A stretch of DNA of 7,911 nucleotides from Bacteroidota bacterium. Its GTDB lineage: Bacteria > Bacteroidota > Bacteroidia > Bacteroidales > GCA-2748055. The stretch's first letter is position 1. Every line of letters begins with the position of its first letter. Of this stretch, positions 1 through 7,077 are shown piece after piece. The translations under genes were made by a program, and so were the position numbers. A model generated the notes under the pieces. It searched no databases and was not told the origin of the DNA. It was given only the letters and a program-made list of their open reading frames with translations. Where the stretch lies: the NCBI GenBank assembly GCA_024244665.1, contig JAAEOI010000362.1, forward strand, positions 1-7,911, in the 5' to 3' direction.

Positions 1-1087
1 CAAAATCGCGCATAAGCTGCATCATTTCAGCAGTATTGCCGGGTTTTGCCTCTTTAAAGAAACCGTACAGATCCATGTAGAACTCTGCACTTGTGGGATT
101 GTCAAAAGAAACAACCATGCTTCCTGAAGGTTTCTCTTCATCAAAAACACCAATCATGCGCCTGGCCCTGAATACCGGGTTATACAATCCCAGGATGGGC
201 CTGAAACTTTCCACTCCCCAGCCTGCAGCTTCCGGACCAAAAGCATCCGGAGCACCCCCGATGGTAAGTCCCTCCGACAGTCTGGCCGAGATCAATTCCG
301 GGTGATCAAATGTATTGATCATCCACTGCCTTGGCTCTATGGGGCTGATATTGACCTGGATCTGTTTATCAACTTCTTCAGCCGCAGATTTTAAATTCTC
401 CATAAACCCAACCACCCTGTCTGACATGGGGCGATGCTGACAGTTGGCATTTCCATTCTGATCGGAATAGAGGGCAGGCGACCAGCAAAAACCCGACCCC
501 GAATCGGAGGTCAGGAAATCGAATTTCTCAATCTCCGGACAGCGCTTCAGCAGGATTTTCATGCTTTCGCGGTACATGGCCAGTACTGCCGGCTCATCCA
601 CGCAGGGAGCAAACCTTGCAGCCCGGGACCGGTTGGGATGATCCACACGCGCTCCCCGGAGTTCAGGATGATCGGTAAAGAACTTCTCCGGCAAGACATA
701 GGGTTCATTGGCCAAATAGGCTCCTTTCAGTCCGTGCTTTCTTAAAACAGCACATCTTGCCTCAAATATGGAAGCGACCCTTTCCGCATACTCCATATCC
801 ACATAGGGCTCTATTTTGGAATTCGGAAAAATCTTCATCAGGCTGGGCTGGATCACGTACCACTCCGGATATGGATCATTGGGAACATCGTACTGCCAGA
901 GGGCAGGCGGAACATTAAATGTGATGTTCACATGGGTGGCCCCCTGTTCTTTGGCTTTAATCACAAAACTTTCAAATTCGGCCAGTTCTTTCTGTCTGTT
1001 CTTCTGTGCCTGAAGGCTTGGCACAAGCAAGATCAGGGCAAGCACCAGATGTGCAGTTAAGCATTTTTTGATCGTCATATTATTCAT
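1..1087 (-). CDS. Exported protein, probable TIM-barrel glycoside hydrolase-like, partial (C-terminus outside window)
   Basis: An unbroken frame runs from ATG at 1087 to the window edge, giving 362 codons with no stop, so the gene is 3'-truncated by the window and not broken. Residues 5-28 form a signal peptide (TIKKCLTAHLVLALILLV, then SLQAQ), so the product is periplasmic or extracellular. A second in-frame ATG at 1078 (MTIKK) is an equally good start; neither has a clear Shine-Dalgarno site. The body alternates strand-like and helix-like segments: THVNITFNV (51-59), KIEPYVDME, GAYLANEPY (122-130), EKFDFLTSDSGSGFCW (187-202), and QVNISPIEP (244-252). The Asn127-Glu128-Pro129 motif at the end of a predicted strand is what clan-A glycosidases use as acid/base, and Asp195 ends another strand. 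I infer a TIM barrel acting on an oligosaccharide; the family is not recognised. The gene starts 8 bases after the lyase-like gene, so co-transcription and a shared substrate are likely. Confidence 0.75.
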   Translation of the reverse strand, partial: MNNMTIKKCLTAHLVLALILLVPSLQAQKNRQKELAEFESFVIKAKEQGATHVNITFNVPPALWQYDVPNDPYPEWYVIQPSLMKIFPNSKIEPYVDMEYAERVASIFEARCAVLRKHGLKGAYLANEPYVLPEKFFTDHPELRGARVDHPNRSRAARFAPCVDEPAVLAMYRESMKILLKRCPEIEKFDFLTSDSGSGFCWSPALYSDQNGNANCQHRPMSDRVVGFMENLKSAAEEVDKQIQVNISPIEPRQWMINTFDHPELISARLSEGLTIGGAPDAFGPEAAGWGVESFRPILGLYNPVFRARRMIGVFDEEKPSGSMVVSFDNPTSAEFYMDLYGFFKEAKPGNTAEMMQLMRDF

Positions 1088-1095
1088 AAGGAATG

Positions 1096-3705
1096 CTAGT
1101 TAAAATCCAGGTTTAGTTTTTCATCGCCGAATTTGAGCTCGATTATTCCACTTTTATAGGCTGACTTTATAAAGGGGCTGTCGAAGGTCATGGGATGGCT
1201 GTAATTCACAGCTTCTCCTCCGATGGTAGGGATTTCGGGAACGCTGGCGTTGAACACAATTTCTTCAGCCTCCTCGCCAATGCCTGTGTAGGTGAGGATG
1301 TGATTGCCGGGCACAACAGTTTTGTACAGAGCCACCGGATTATCAAGTACATCATTCATGAAATCCTCCAGTGTGGGGTAGTCGGCTACACGTCCGGCTT
1401 CAATGATAACAGGTATATGATTATCTTCCAGAAGAATGATGGTGCTATCGGAATTCCACCGGTAACAATCTTCACGTAGTTTGACAGTGGGTGCATCATC
1501 GGGTGCATTAAAAATCGCCTGGGTACCTGATGTCTTGATTTTCTTCTCTTTCTCATATTGTTCGTCCCACATGACCGGACGGACTGCGGCGTAGGCATTA
1601 CCTCGCTGAACAAAGATCCAGCCCAGGGTTTCAATGCGCTGATCCCACTCCAACCCAAACCAGATACCTATGGGTTGATTGTAATCGGCATTGATCAGAT
1701 ACCATTCCGGGTGTACCGCGTACCAGCGCCGGGACTGCTGAACAATCAAGGTCTGTTCATGCTGCACGGTCTGATACATGGCTTCCAGTTCGTAGGGATT
1801 TGTCTGCCCCTTTTTATTTGCTTTTCCCGGAAGACAGACAGGAACAATGCGGGCTTTTGCCGACTGTGCAAAGGTCATACCGTGCCACCGGCCAACGTTG
1901 CTCAGGTGGGAGTGAACCGCAGAGGGATGATCCATTTGTGTGCCAAGGGTATAGTCGGGTGTCACATGGGTATATTTAAGAAAGCGGGCATCGGTGTCAA
2001 CCACCAGGGAACGTTCCGTACCAGGTGGCCGCGGCAAAACGTTTTCTTCCTCACCTATACCTCTTGCCCTGTATGTATAGGATCCCATTCCTTCCCGGTC
2101 CATTGCCATTTTCCACACAACGGGAGGCAGATTATAATCATTTATGATATTCCAGTACCACCAGACCCCGGCAGTGGCCGGTCCGCCCATATGGTAGCTG
2201 ATGATCCGGTAGGTGGAGTCGCCTTTGCCAAAGACAGTATGGTGGTGCCTGGTTTTGGGTCCGCCGCGTTCCCCGGAGATGGAAACCTGTGCCCAATCAG
2301 CCCAGAAAAGGGTGAGAAAGTTGCCAATAGTCTGATGCAGCTCTTCATCCCCGCAATACTGATAGGCTAAATCAACCATATTCAGAGAATGCTTGGTATA
2401 GGTATTGGAAGCATATTCAAGGAAGAAACCACGTTCAGCGCGTTCGCGGAAGTATGCTTTAAGGAATACAAGCCATGCTTCGTAGTGATCCCTGGCCTTA
2501 TATTCCTTACCATCAGCCAGGTTTGCACGGCCTCCGCCGTGGCGGCTTTCGGGATCAATGCCCGGTCCGTAGTACCCCGCATGCCCATAGTGGTAGCTGC
2601 CGCCAAAGCCATAGTCGGGATAAATGCGGTCCTTATAGTCCGGCTCGTCCATGAAGATTCGTGAGCTAACCAGGTTACAGGCTTTAGCATTGAGATCATG
2701 GTTTTCGCTGCCATCCAGGTACCAGGTGCTTTGCCTGGCCCAGGCAATATCGTTCTTGGCTGCTGTGCGGTCCCAGAGGGTTTCAAGCAGAAGTTTTTCT
2801 GTTTCGGGAGTCATGCGACCCGGGTATTTCCCATTGCGATTTGAGAAGAGGTAATAGAAGCGGCAATAGAGGGGTGTGTGGAACAGGCTCCAGGCATTGG
2901 CATCCGAGCTTTTCTTGAGTTCATCCACCAATAACTGGTTGGCAGTCTCAAGATCTTCGTTTAAGAACATTTTGGCAAATGCGCTTAGAGCAGGGAAATC
3001 TTTATCTGTTTTGGTGGACTGTTTAAATGCGATTCCGATGCGTGTATTTCGACTGGCCTCAGCTTCTTCCATGCGTTGGACAAGTGACTTATCGGTAACA
3101 CCTATCACTCTATTTTGGCCCTCAAATCTGATTCCATCCAGCCATATTGTTGCCTCCTTGCCAAATCCCGCCTCAAATTCGCACATCCTGACCGATGACC
3201 AGTTAAACTCTTTTGGAGCCTTTAGTGATTTCAGCCTGATGGAAAATGCTTCCCACTCACCTGAAGTATTCGTTTTTGCAATGGTTCCCACAGCCTCAGC
3301 TCCCTTGGAGTCAATCAGACGCATCTTCCATTTCGAAGGGGCCTGGTCATCATCCACCTTCAGCCAGAAATTCAGCTGGTGGGAAGGACTAAGGGTCCAC
3401 CCGGCATCAAGCCACAGGTTAGATACAAATCCGAATACCGGAGGGTGGCCTGAATTGCCGGGAACATAGCTCACACTGAAATCGCCATTCTTTTTTGTGG
3501 AATGGTCCAAGGCAAAGGATTGTGATACATAAGAAATCGCAATTCTTTCAGATAAATCAGAATTCACATGCCTGCCAACATCTGCTACGCCAAACAGACG
3601 TATTTCTTCATCCCAGAAATCCAGGGCTTTTTCATTAGCTCTTGCAGTTAATGCCAGTAAAACAAGAATGGCTGTAAGGAAATATTTCATCGTAGTAATT
3701 TTCAT
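1096..3705 (-). CDS. Secreted multidomain polysaccharide lyase-like protein (alpha/alpha-toroid)
   Basis: This encodes 869 residues from ATG at 3705. The frame also opens at a TTG at 3732, but the ATG places a typical signal peptide at the N-terminus (MKITTMKYFLTAILVLLALT, cleavage after ARA near residue 23). An alternative ATG lies at 3690. Visible layout: residues about 25-195 form a jelly-roll-like beta domain (LNFWLKVDDD, then a WLDGIRFE strand), resembling the N-terminal glycan-binding sandwich of large lyases; about 225-550 are helical with aromatic and His-rich loops; about 560-869 are beta-rich. Candidate active-site elements in the helical part are GSENHD (332-337), a Tyr/His/Gly-rich loop (about 361-393, with GGSYHYGHAGYYG and RHGGGRA) and GERGGPKTRHHH (478-489). 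This sandwich-toroid-sandwich order is known from chondroitin, hyaluronan, heparin and ulvan lyases, which cleave uronate-containing chains by beta-elimination. The exact family is not recognised, and a non-lyase toroid enzyme is possible. No type IX secretion C-terminal domain is evident. Confidence 0.8.
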   Translation of the reverse strand: MKITTMKYFLTAILVLLALTARANEKALDFWDEEIRLFGVADVGRHVNSDLSERIAISYVSQSFALDHSTKKNGDFSVSYVPGNSGHPPVFGFVSNLWLDAGWTLSPSHQLNFWLKVDDDQAPSKWKMRLIDSKGAEAVGTIAKTNTSGEWEAFSIRLKSLKAPKEFNWSSVRMCEFEAGFGKEATIWLDGIRFEGQNRVIGVTDKSLVQRMEEAEASRNTRIGIAFKQSTKTDKDFPALSAFAKMFLNEDLETANQLLVDELKKSSDANAWSLFHTPLYCRFYYLFSNRNGKYPGRMTPETEKLLLETLWDRTAAKNDIAWARQSTWYLDGSENHDLNAKACNLVSSRIFMDEPDYKDRIYPDYGFGGSYHYGHAGYYGPGIDPESRHGGGRANLADGKEYKARDHYEAWLVFLKAYFRERAERGFFLEYASNTYTKHSLNMVDLAYQYCGDEELHQTIGNFLTLFWADWAQVSISGERGGPKTRHHHTVFGKGDSTYRIISYHMGGPATAGVWWYWNIINDYNLPPVVWKMAMDREGMGSYTYRARGIGEEENVLPRPPGTERSLVVDTDARFLKYTHVTPDYTLGTQMDHPSAVHSHLSNVGRWHGMTFAQSAKARIVPVCLPGKANKKGQTNPYELEAMYQTVQHEQTLIVQQSRRWYAVHPEWYLINADYNQPIGIWFGLEWDQRIETLGWIFVQRGNAYAAVRPVMWDEQYEKEKKIKTSGTQAIFNAPDDAPTVKLREDCYRWNSDSTIILLEDNHIPVIIEAGRVADYPTLEDFMNDVLDNPVALYKTVVPGNHILTYTGIGEEAEEIVFNASVPEIPTIGGEAVNYSHPMTFDSPFIKSAYKSGIIELKFGDEKLNLDFN

Positions 3706-3739
3706 ATATGTGATCAAGGTCTTAGTTCTCAAGACAGAT

Positions 3740-3747
3740 CAAATATA
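3740..3747 (-). promoter_or_regulatory. Candidate Bacteroidota -7 promoter box of the lyase-like gene
   Basis: Read on the minus strand the sequence is TATATTTG, an exact match to the TAnnTTTG -7 consensus known for the primary sigma factor of Bacteroidota. It ends 34 bases before the ATG at 3705, which would give a leader of about 25-30 bases. No TTTG-like -33 element is found at the usual 17-21 base spacing, so the promoter may be weak or activator-dependent. Supported by sequence match and position only. Confidence 0.45.
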
Positions 3748-3754
3748 GGTCTTC

Positions 3755-3766
3755 AGTGCATGCACT
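3755..3766. repeat. Perfect 12-bp palindrome, possible operator
   Basis: AGTGCATGCACT is identical on both strands. It sits 7 bases upstream of the candidate -7 box, in the promoter spacer, where a dimeric regulator could bind. A 12-bp perfect palindrome is expected about once or twice by chance in a window of this size, so only its position makes it notable. Confidence 0.3.
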
Positions 3767-3788
3767 ATCTTGGAGTATTGTACAGAAA

Positions 3789-3917
3789 TCAATGGAAAAT
3801 CGTACAGGTAACCACAATCTTTTTACCTGCTTCTCTATGTTTTTTTACTCCCTGGATAAAGGTTTCGCCTGTAACCATGGTGTACTTGCTGAAAAGCAAA
3901 ATCAAATTCGAAGCCAT
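3789..3917 (-). CDS. Possible small ORF or gene remnant, 42 codons
   Basis: ATG at 3917 opens a 42-codon frame ending in TGA at 3789-3791; the frame is open further upstream to a TAG at 3984-3986 (64 codons in all). The product begins MASNLILLFSKY and continues through VTGETFIQGVKKHREAGKK to IVVTCTIFH. It looks like real protein: a hydrophobic N-terminal stretch, then a charged helix, then a strand. There is only a weak AGG at about -10. It lies between the end of the envelope operon and the lyase promoter, in a different frame from the preceding gene. It could be a small protein, the relic of a decayed gene, or chance. I recognise no family. Confidence 0.2.
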   Translation of the reverse strand: MASNLILLFSKYTMVTGETFIQGVKKHREAGKKIVVTCTIFH

Positions 3918-3990
3918 TTGTAGTACCTGGTAAATACTTTGCACATCTGGTAGCTTAACCTGAAGTCTGCTATATTGGAGAAACTACCTA

Positions 3991-4677
3991 TTAATCACCG
4001 GAGAGAGGGGAGAGCATATCCTTCAACCCATAGCTCTCTTCTAAAAGTATATAATACACTGCCACACGTTGCTGAACCAGTGAAAAATACCCGGCAAAAA
4101 CATTGGAAAACTCAATGGTGCGTATAATTTCCAGGTCCTTAAATTCCTGGGTCAGTACAGAATATTCTGAGAAAATAAACGGCATGACCAGATCACTGAA
4201 ATAGGTGTAGAAGTAGTTGTCCAAAAATGTTGCGCCCTCAAGCGCCAGGTGGTAATCAATAATCTGCCTTTTCAGAGCGAAATCCCTGATTAAGTTAAGA
4301 TTCCCGCTGTTGGTTATGTCCTGGTATGTTCCTGTATTGAGATTCAGCTTCTGGATTCCAACAATCATTCTAATGGCCGCTTCTGCGGAGTCTTTCTGAA
4401 GCGTTTTATTCCTGATTGCCAGGATCATCGGAGTGGCTCTCTCCAGCCATATACTGTCTGACTCAAGAGTGCTTTCCACCTCGGGAATGTTATCGTTTAT
4501 ATCCTGGATAAATCCTGTTATATATTTCACTTCAAGTTCTTTCTCTCTTTGCTGAGTCCTCCAGTTATTTAAAACAAAACCCGATGAGACCCCAAGAAAA
4601 ACTACGATTAGCTCAAGCAGGAGTTTACTCCTGTTGTATCCTTTAACTTGCATTCCTTTCTTTCCAGATTTTCCCAT
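3991..4677 (-). CDS. DUF6090-like single-pass membrane protein
   Basis: This encodes 228 residues from ATG at 4677, four bases after the stop of the upstream protease gene. A second ATG at 4653 (MQVKGYNRSK, 220 residues) is preceded by the purine-rich GGAAAGAAAGGA and may be the true start. After a short basic N-terminus (GYNRSK), residues 19-37 form one membrane helix (LLLELIVVFLGVSSGFVLN) followed directly by NNWR. That helix-NNW pattern and a downstream motif (TYQDITNSGNLNLIRD, 117-132) are hallmarks of the DUF6090 family of Bacteroidota, whose function is unknown. The rest is predicted helical and would lie outside the cytoplasm if the basic N-terminus stays inside. It is the last gene of the operon and ends in two consecutive in-frame stops (TAA TAG). 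The family assignment is from memory of the pattern, without a profile search. Confidence 0.8.
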   Translation of the reverse strand: MGKSGKKGMQVKGYNRSKLLLELIVVFLGVSSGFVLNNWRTQQREKELEVKYITGFIQDINDNIPEVESTLESDSIWLERATPMILAIRNKTLQKDSAEAAIRMIVGIQKLNLNTGTYQDITNSGNLNLIRDFALKRQIIDYHLALEGATFLDNYFYTYFSDLVMPFIFSEYSVLTQEFKDLEIIRTIEFSNVFAGYFSLVQQRVAVYYILLEESYGLKDMLSPLSGD

Positions 4678-4681
4678 TTCT

Positions 4682-5971
4682 CTATTTAAACTCAAGGAAC
4701 ATTTCCTCAAAATTCAATGTAAAGCGATCAAAATACCTCACCAGGTCCTGCCCCAGGTTTCCATATACCTTGCCAAAGGTTTCGTTGTGTTCCGGGTGCA
4801 CATGGAGATCTTTCAGAACGGCAGTTTCCTGACCTATATGTAACATAGTTGAATCCAGTCGAAGTGTGTGATGTTCCATCCTTCCCCCTGCACTGGCAGT
4901 AGAAATTGTATCCAGGTGAGCTATCCGCTCAATTTCGTCTTTGTATCTATGGTAATAGTTTGATGTGAAATGTGTTTTCGTAGCACCGGTATCAAATGAG
5001 TACTCGAGTGTATCGGAACCATTATACAGGTAGACCAGGGGTTGGAGTCCGTCCAGTCTTAGATTGGCGAGACCGGCCTTACCCGGTTCTTTTGGAACGA
5101 TGAGCGTATCGGCCCGGGTAATGGAAATCTCTCTAAGCTCCTCGATTACCGGAAAACCAATGGCGCCCAGTGGAAAGAAACTGATCTGTGGGAAATTGAG
5201 CATCTCATCCTCCATCACCAGGAATACCACATTGGTGACCAGAATGTCGCCCAGATACAGGCTGTCTGATACCGCCAGAGAGGACTTCACCACAGATCCC
5301 TGGGCCGCGTTTACATTAATGGATGTTTCCAGCATTTCCAAACCCAGCTGCTGTGCAAAGCTTTTTTTGATGACCGACATACCGGCTCCCGTATCAAAAA
5401 TCATATTGTGGTTTTCCTGGCCAAACCTCACACTGATATTCATGAGCCCGGCCACATCCCTGCTTAAGGGTATGAGGTTGTCGTTCTGAATCTTCACCAC
5501 CTGTGGTGGAACATGCTGTAGGGGTTCTAAAATATTCTTCATGCTGACGTGACCTGCTAATTCAACGCTGTCCATCACATGTCCCAACTCTTCAAGGAGG
5601 AACTTATTGGTCATATACCCTGACTTGTAATCGAAGAGTTTAAAATAATTGTCTGCCTTCAGGGTGAATAATTCCACTTCAAGGCTATCGGTGAGTTCAT
5701 CTTCGTACAGCTCTATCAACTCATCAATGACCTCGTTGGATTTTCTATTTTTATTAAAAGTGTTCAGTAGTTGTGCCTGAATCTGCAAATCTGCCTTCCT
5801 TGAAATAGATTCTGTATTCAAGTCATATACCTTACGAAGCTTAAATAAATGTTGGTCCTCCAAATACTGAAGCAATTGCGCCTCTTTCTCTAAGTTCACT
5901 TCTGTGCTGCAGGAAAACAGTAACGCAGCCATAAGAAGTCCAATGGTTATCTTCATCAATTGTATTTTCAT
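4682..5971 (-). CDS. Two-lobed retropepsin-like aspartyl protease lipoprotein
   Basis: This encodes 429 residues from ATG at 5971, 13 bases after the upstream stop. The frame is open as far as 6196, but that part overlaps the serine hydrolase gene and lacks a leader. The N-terminus is a lipoprotein signal (ITIGLLMAALLFSC, lipidated Cys21). Residues about 25-150 are helical and resemble TPR repeats (KADNYFKLFDY). Then come two similar protease lobes: lobe 1 has IFDTGAG (Asp193) and a hydrophobic-Gly motif GAIGFPV (269-275); lobe 2 has SFDTGAT (Asp327) and GNLGQDLV (404-411). Retropepsin-type proteases are usually single-lobed and dimerise to bring two DTG aspartates together; here both aspartates are in one chain, as in pepsin. 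It probably cleaves peptides at the periplasmic face or cell surface. The substrate is unknown, and activity has not been shown. Confidence 0.85.
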   Translation of the reverse strand: MKIQLMKITIGLLMAALLFSCSTEVNLEKEAQLLQYLEDQHLFKLRKVYDLNTESISRKADLQIQAQLLNTFNKNRKSNEVIDELIELYEDELTDSLEVELFTLKADNYFKLFDYKSGYMTNKFLLEELGHVMDSVELAGHVSMKNILEPLQHVPPQVVKIQNDNLIPLSRDVAGLMNISVRFGQENHNMIFDTGAGMSVIKKSFAQQLGLEMLETSINVNAAQGSVVKSSLAVSDSLYLGDILVTNVVFLVMEDEMLNFPQISFFPLGAIGFPVIEELREISITRADTLIVPKEPGKAGLANLRLDGLQPLVYLYNGSDTLEYSFDTGATKTHFTSNYYHRYKDEIERIAHLDTISTASAGGRMEHHTLRLDSTMLHIGQETAVLKDLHVHPEHNETFGKVYGNLGQDLVRYFDRFTLNFEEMFLEFK

Positions 5972-5984
5972 TGTTTGTTCACTT

Positions 5985-7067
5985 CTAGTTACATGATTCA
6001 ATAATTTTGTCCACATACGGGAGCGCTTCATCTGCCTGGATCTGATAATCCCCCTGGGTATTGGGGATGGATGTGATGACAACCACCAGTGATTGATCCG
6101 GGACGATGAAAGCAAACTGTCCGCCATGCCCCCAGGTAAAATGGATGCCCCGGACTCTATCCAGCCACCAGTAGTATCCAAAATCAAAATCAGCATCGAG
6201 GTCCACCTGCGGAGAGGTCATCCTGGCAATCCAGTCCCTTGGGATCACCTGCTCTCCGCTGAAGCTTCCGCTATCGGCTACACAAAGGGCAATTTTTCCC
6301 AATTCTCTTGGGGTGGTCTCAATACCAAATCCGCCCAGGGTGGTTCCATCCTTGTACCGCACCCAGTTGTAGTTGGTCACTCCGATTCTCGAGAAGAGCA
6401 CCTCATCCGCCCATTCATCGGTTGGCTTTCCGGCAGCATTCTGAAGTATGGCAGACATAAGTTGAGGATCGCCGTCGTTATAGAAAAACTCCTCTCCCGG
6501 ATCAGCCCGCATGGGTCTGGATAGTACATACTCTGTAATGTTGTCAGGTATCTGCCGCAATACTTTATCGGTCTGGCCGCTTACCCCGTCATTGTTATAA
6601 TCGTTGCCAGATAGCATGGTGATCAGATGACGAATGGTGATGCCCGACTTCTCCGGGTATTTTTCAGGAATGGAGGGCAGGTAGGTGGATATGGGATCAT
6701 CCAGGGAAGCGATCAAATTATGCTCCAGGGCAATACCCGAGAGAATGCCCATGACCTGTTTGGTGCTGGACCAGATAAGGTGGTGGTTCATTAAATCGTT
6801 ATCATCCTTAAAATAGGATTCCGAAACCAGGCGTCCGTTTCTGAATACCAGCAGACTTCTCATGGACCACAGGTTTTCGTCTGCATAGGCGTCAGAGTAT
6901 ATACTGGTCAGTTTTTCAGGATTCATACCCTCCTCAAGTGGAGTTGAAATGACCAGGCCATCACCGATTTCAATGGGAACATAAGATTCAAACGGTTTGT
7001 TCAGTGGATCCTCTTTCAGACAACTGAATAAGAAAACAAAGGCGAGTAAGGTGAAGGCAGCTCTCAT
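5985..7067 (-). CDS. Beta-lactamase-fold serine hydrolase lipoprotein (class C / S12-like)
   Basis: This encodes 360 residues from ATG at 7067, 10 bases after the upstream stop. The leader AFTLLAFVFLFSC marks a lipoprotein with Cys16 as the lipidated residue. The family (beta-lactamase, PF00144) includes AmpC, DD-peptidases, esterases and D-aminopeptidases that use an acyl-serine intermediate. Visible motifs: WSSTKQV, giving nucleophile Ser100 and Lys103 of the SxxK motif; IRHLITMLSG (145-154), a conserved helix of the family; FFYNDGD with Tyr196 in the YxN position, but Asp198 instead of Asn; and WGHGGQF (312-318), with His314-Gly315-Gly316 replacing KTG. Length and motif spacing fit a single intact domain. 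The HGG motif favours an esterase or peptidase role over a true beta-lactamase. Given its place between a barrel protein and a protease lipoprotein, action on an envelope substrate is inferred. Confidence 0.9.
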   Translation of the reverse strand: MRAAFTLLAFVFLFSCLKEDPLNKPFESYVPIEIGDGLVISTPLEEGMNPEKLTSIYSDAYADENLWSMRSLLVFRNGRLVSESYFKDDNDLMNHHLIWSSTKQVMGILSGIALEHNLIASLDDPISTYLPSIPEKYPEKSGITIRHLITMLSGNDYNNDGVSGQTDKVLRQIPDNITEYVLSRPMRADPGEEFFYNDGDPQLMSAILQNAAGKPTDEWADEVLFSRIGVTNYNWVRYKDGTTLGGFGIETTPRELGKIALCVADSGSFSGEQVIPRDWIARMTSPQVDLDADFDFGYYWWLDRVRGIHFTWGHGGQFAFIVPDQSLVVVITSIPNTQGDYQIQADEALPYVDKIIESCN

Positions 7068-7077
7068 TATCGATAAT

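Noticed and set aside
1487..1507. Short direct repeat GGGTGCAT
   Set aside because: Two copies within the lyase-like coding region encode ordinary Asp/Ala/Pro residues; no array or mobile-element signature.
1558..2370. 270-codon open frame on the plus strand
   Set aside because: It lies wholly antisense to the lyase-like gene, whose domains, signal peptide and composition are convincing. The plus-strand product is rich in Pro, Gly and Cys with no recognisable domain.
2731..2747. Inverted repeat TTGCCTGG-C-CCAGGCAA
   Set aside because: It lies inside the coding region of the lyase-like gene; the arms are short enough to occur by chance and the codons are normal.
2876..3469. 197-codon open frame on the plus strand
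   Set aside because: Antisense to the N-terminal part of the lyase-like gene, with Ser-rich low-quality composition and no domain; taken as a shadow frame.
3706..3732. N-terminal extension of the lyase-like protein from TTG at 3732
   Set aside because: It would put nine extra residues before a good signal peptide and would start about at the expected transcription start; ATG at 3705 fits better.
3805..3829. Inverted repeat CAGGTAA / TTACCTG with an 11-base loop, possible terminator
   Set aside because: The stem is only 7 bp and AT-rich, no clean T-run follows on the minus strand, and it sits about 160 bases beyond the operon end.
5972..6196. N-terminal extension of the protease to 6196
   Set aside because: It overlaps the end of the serine hydrolase gene by about 210 bases and would bury the lipoprotein signal; ATG at 5971 gives a proper leader and operon spacing.
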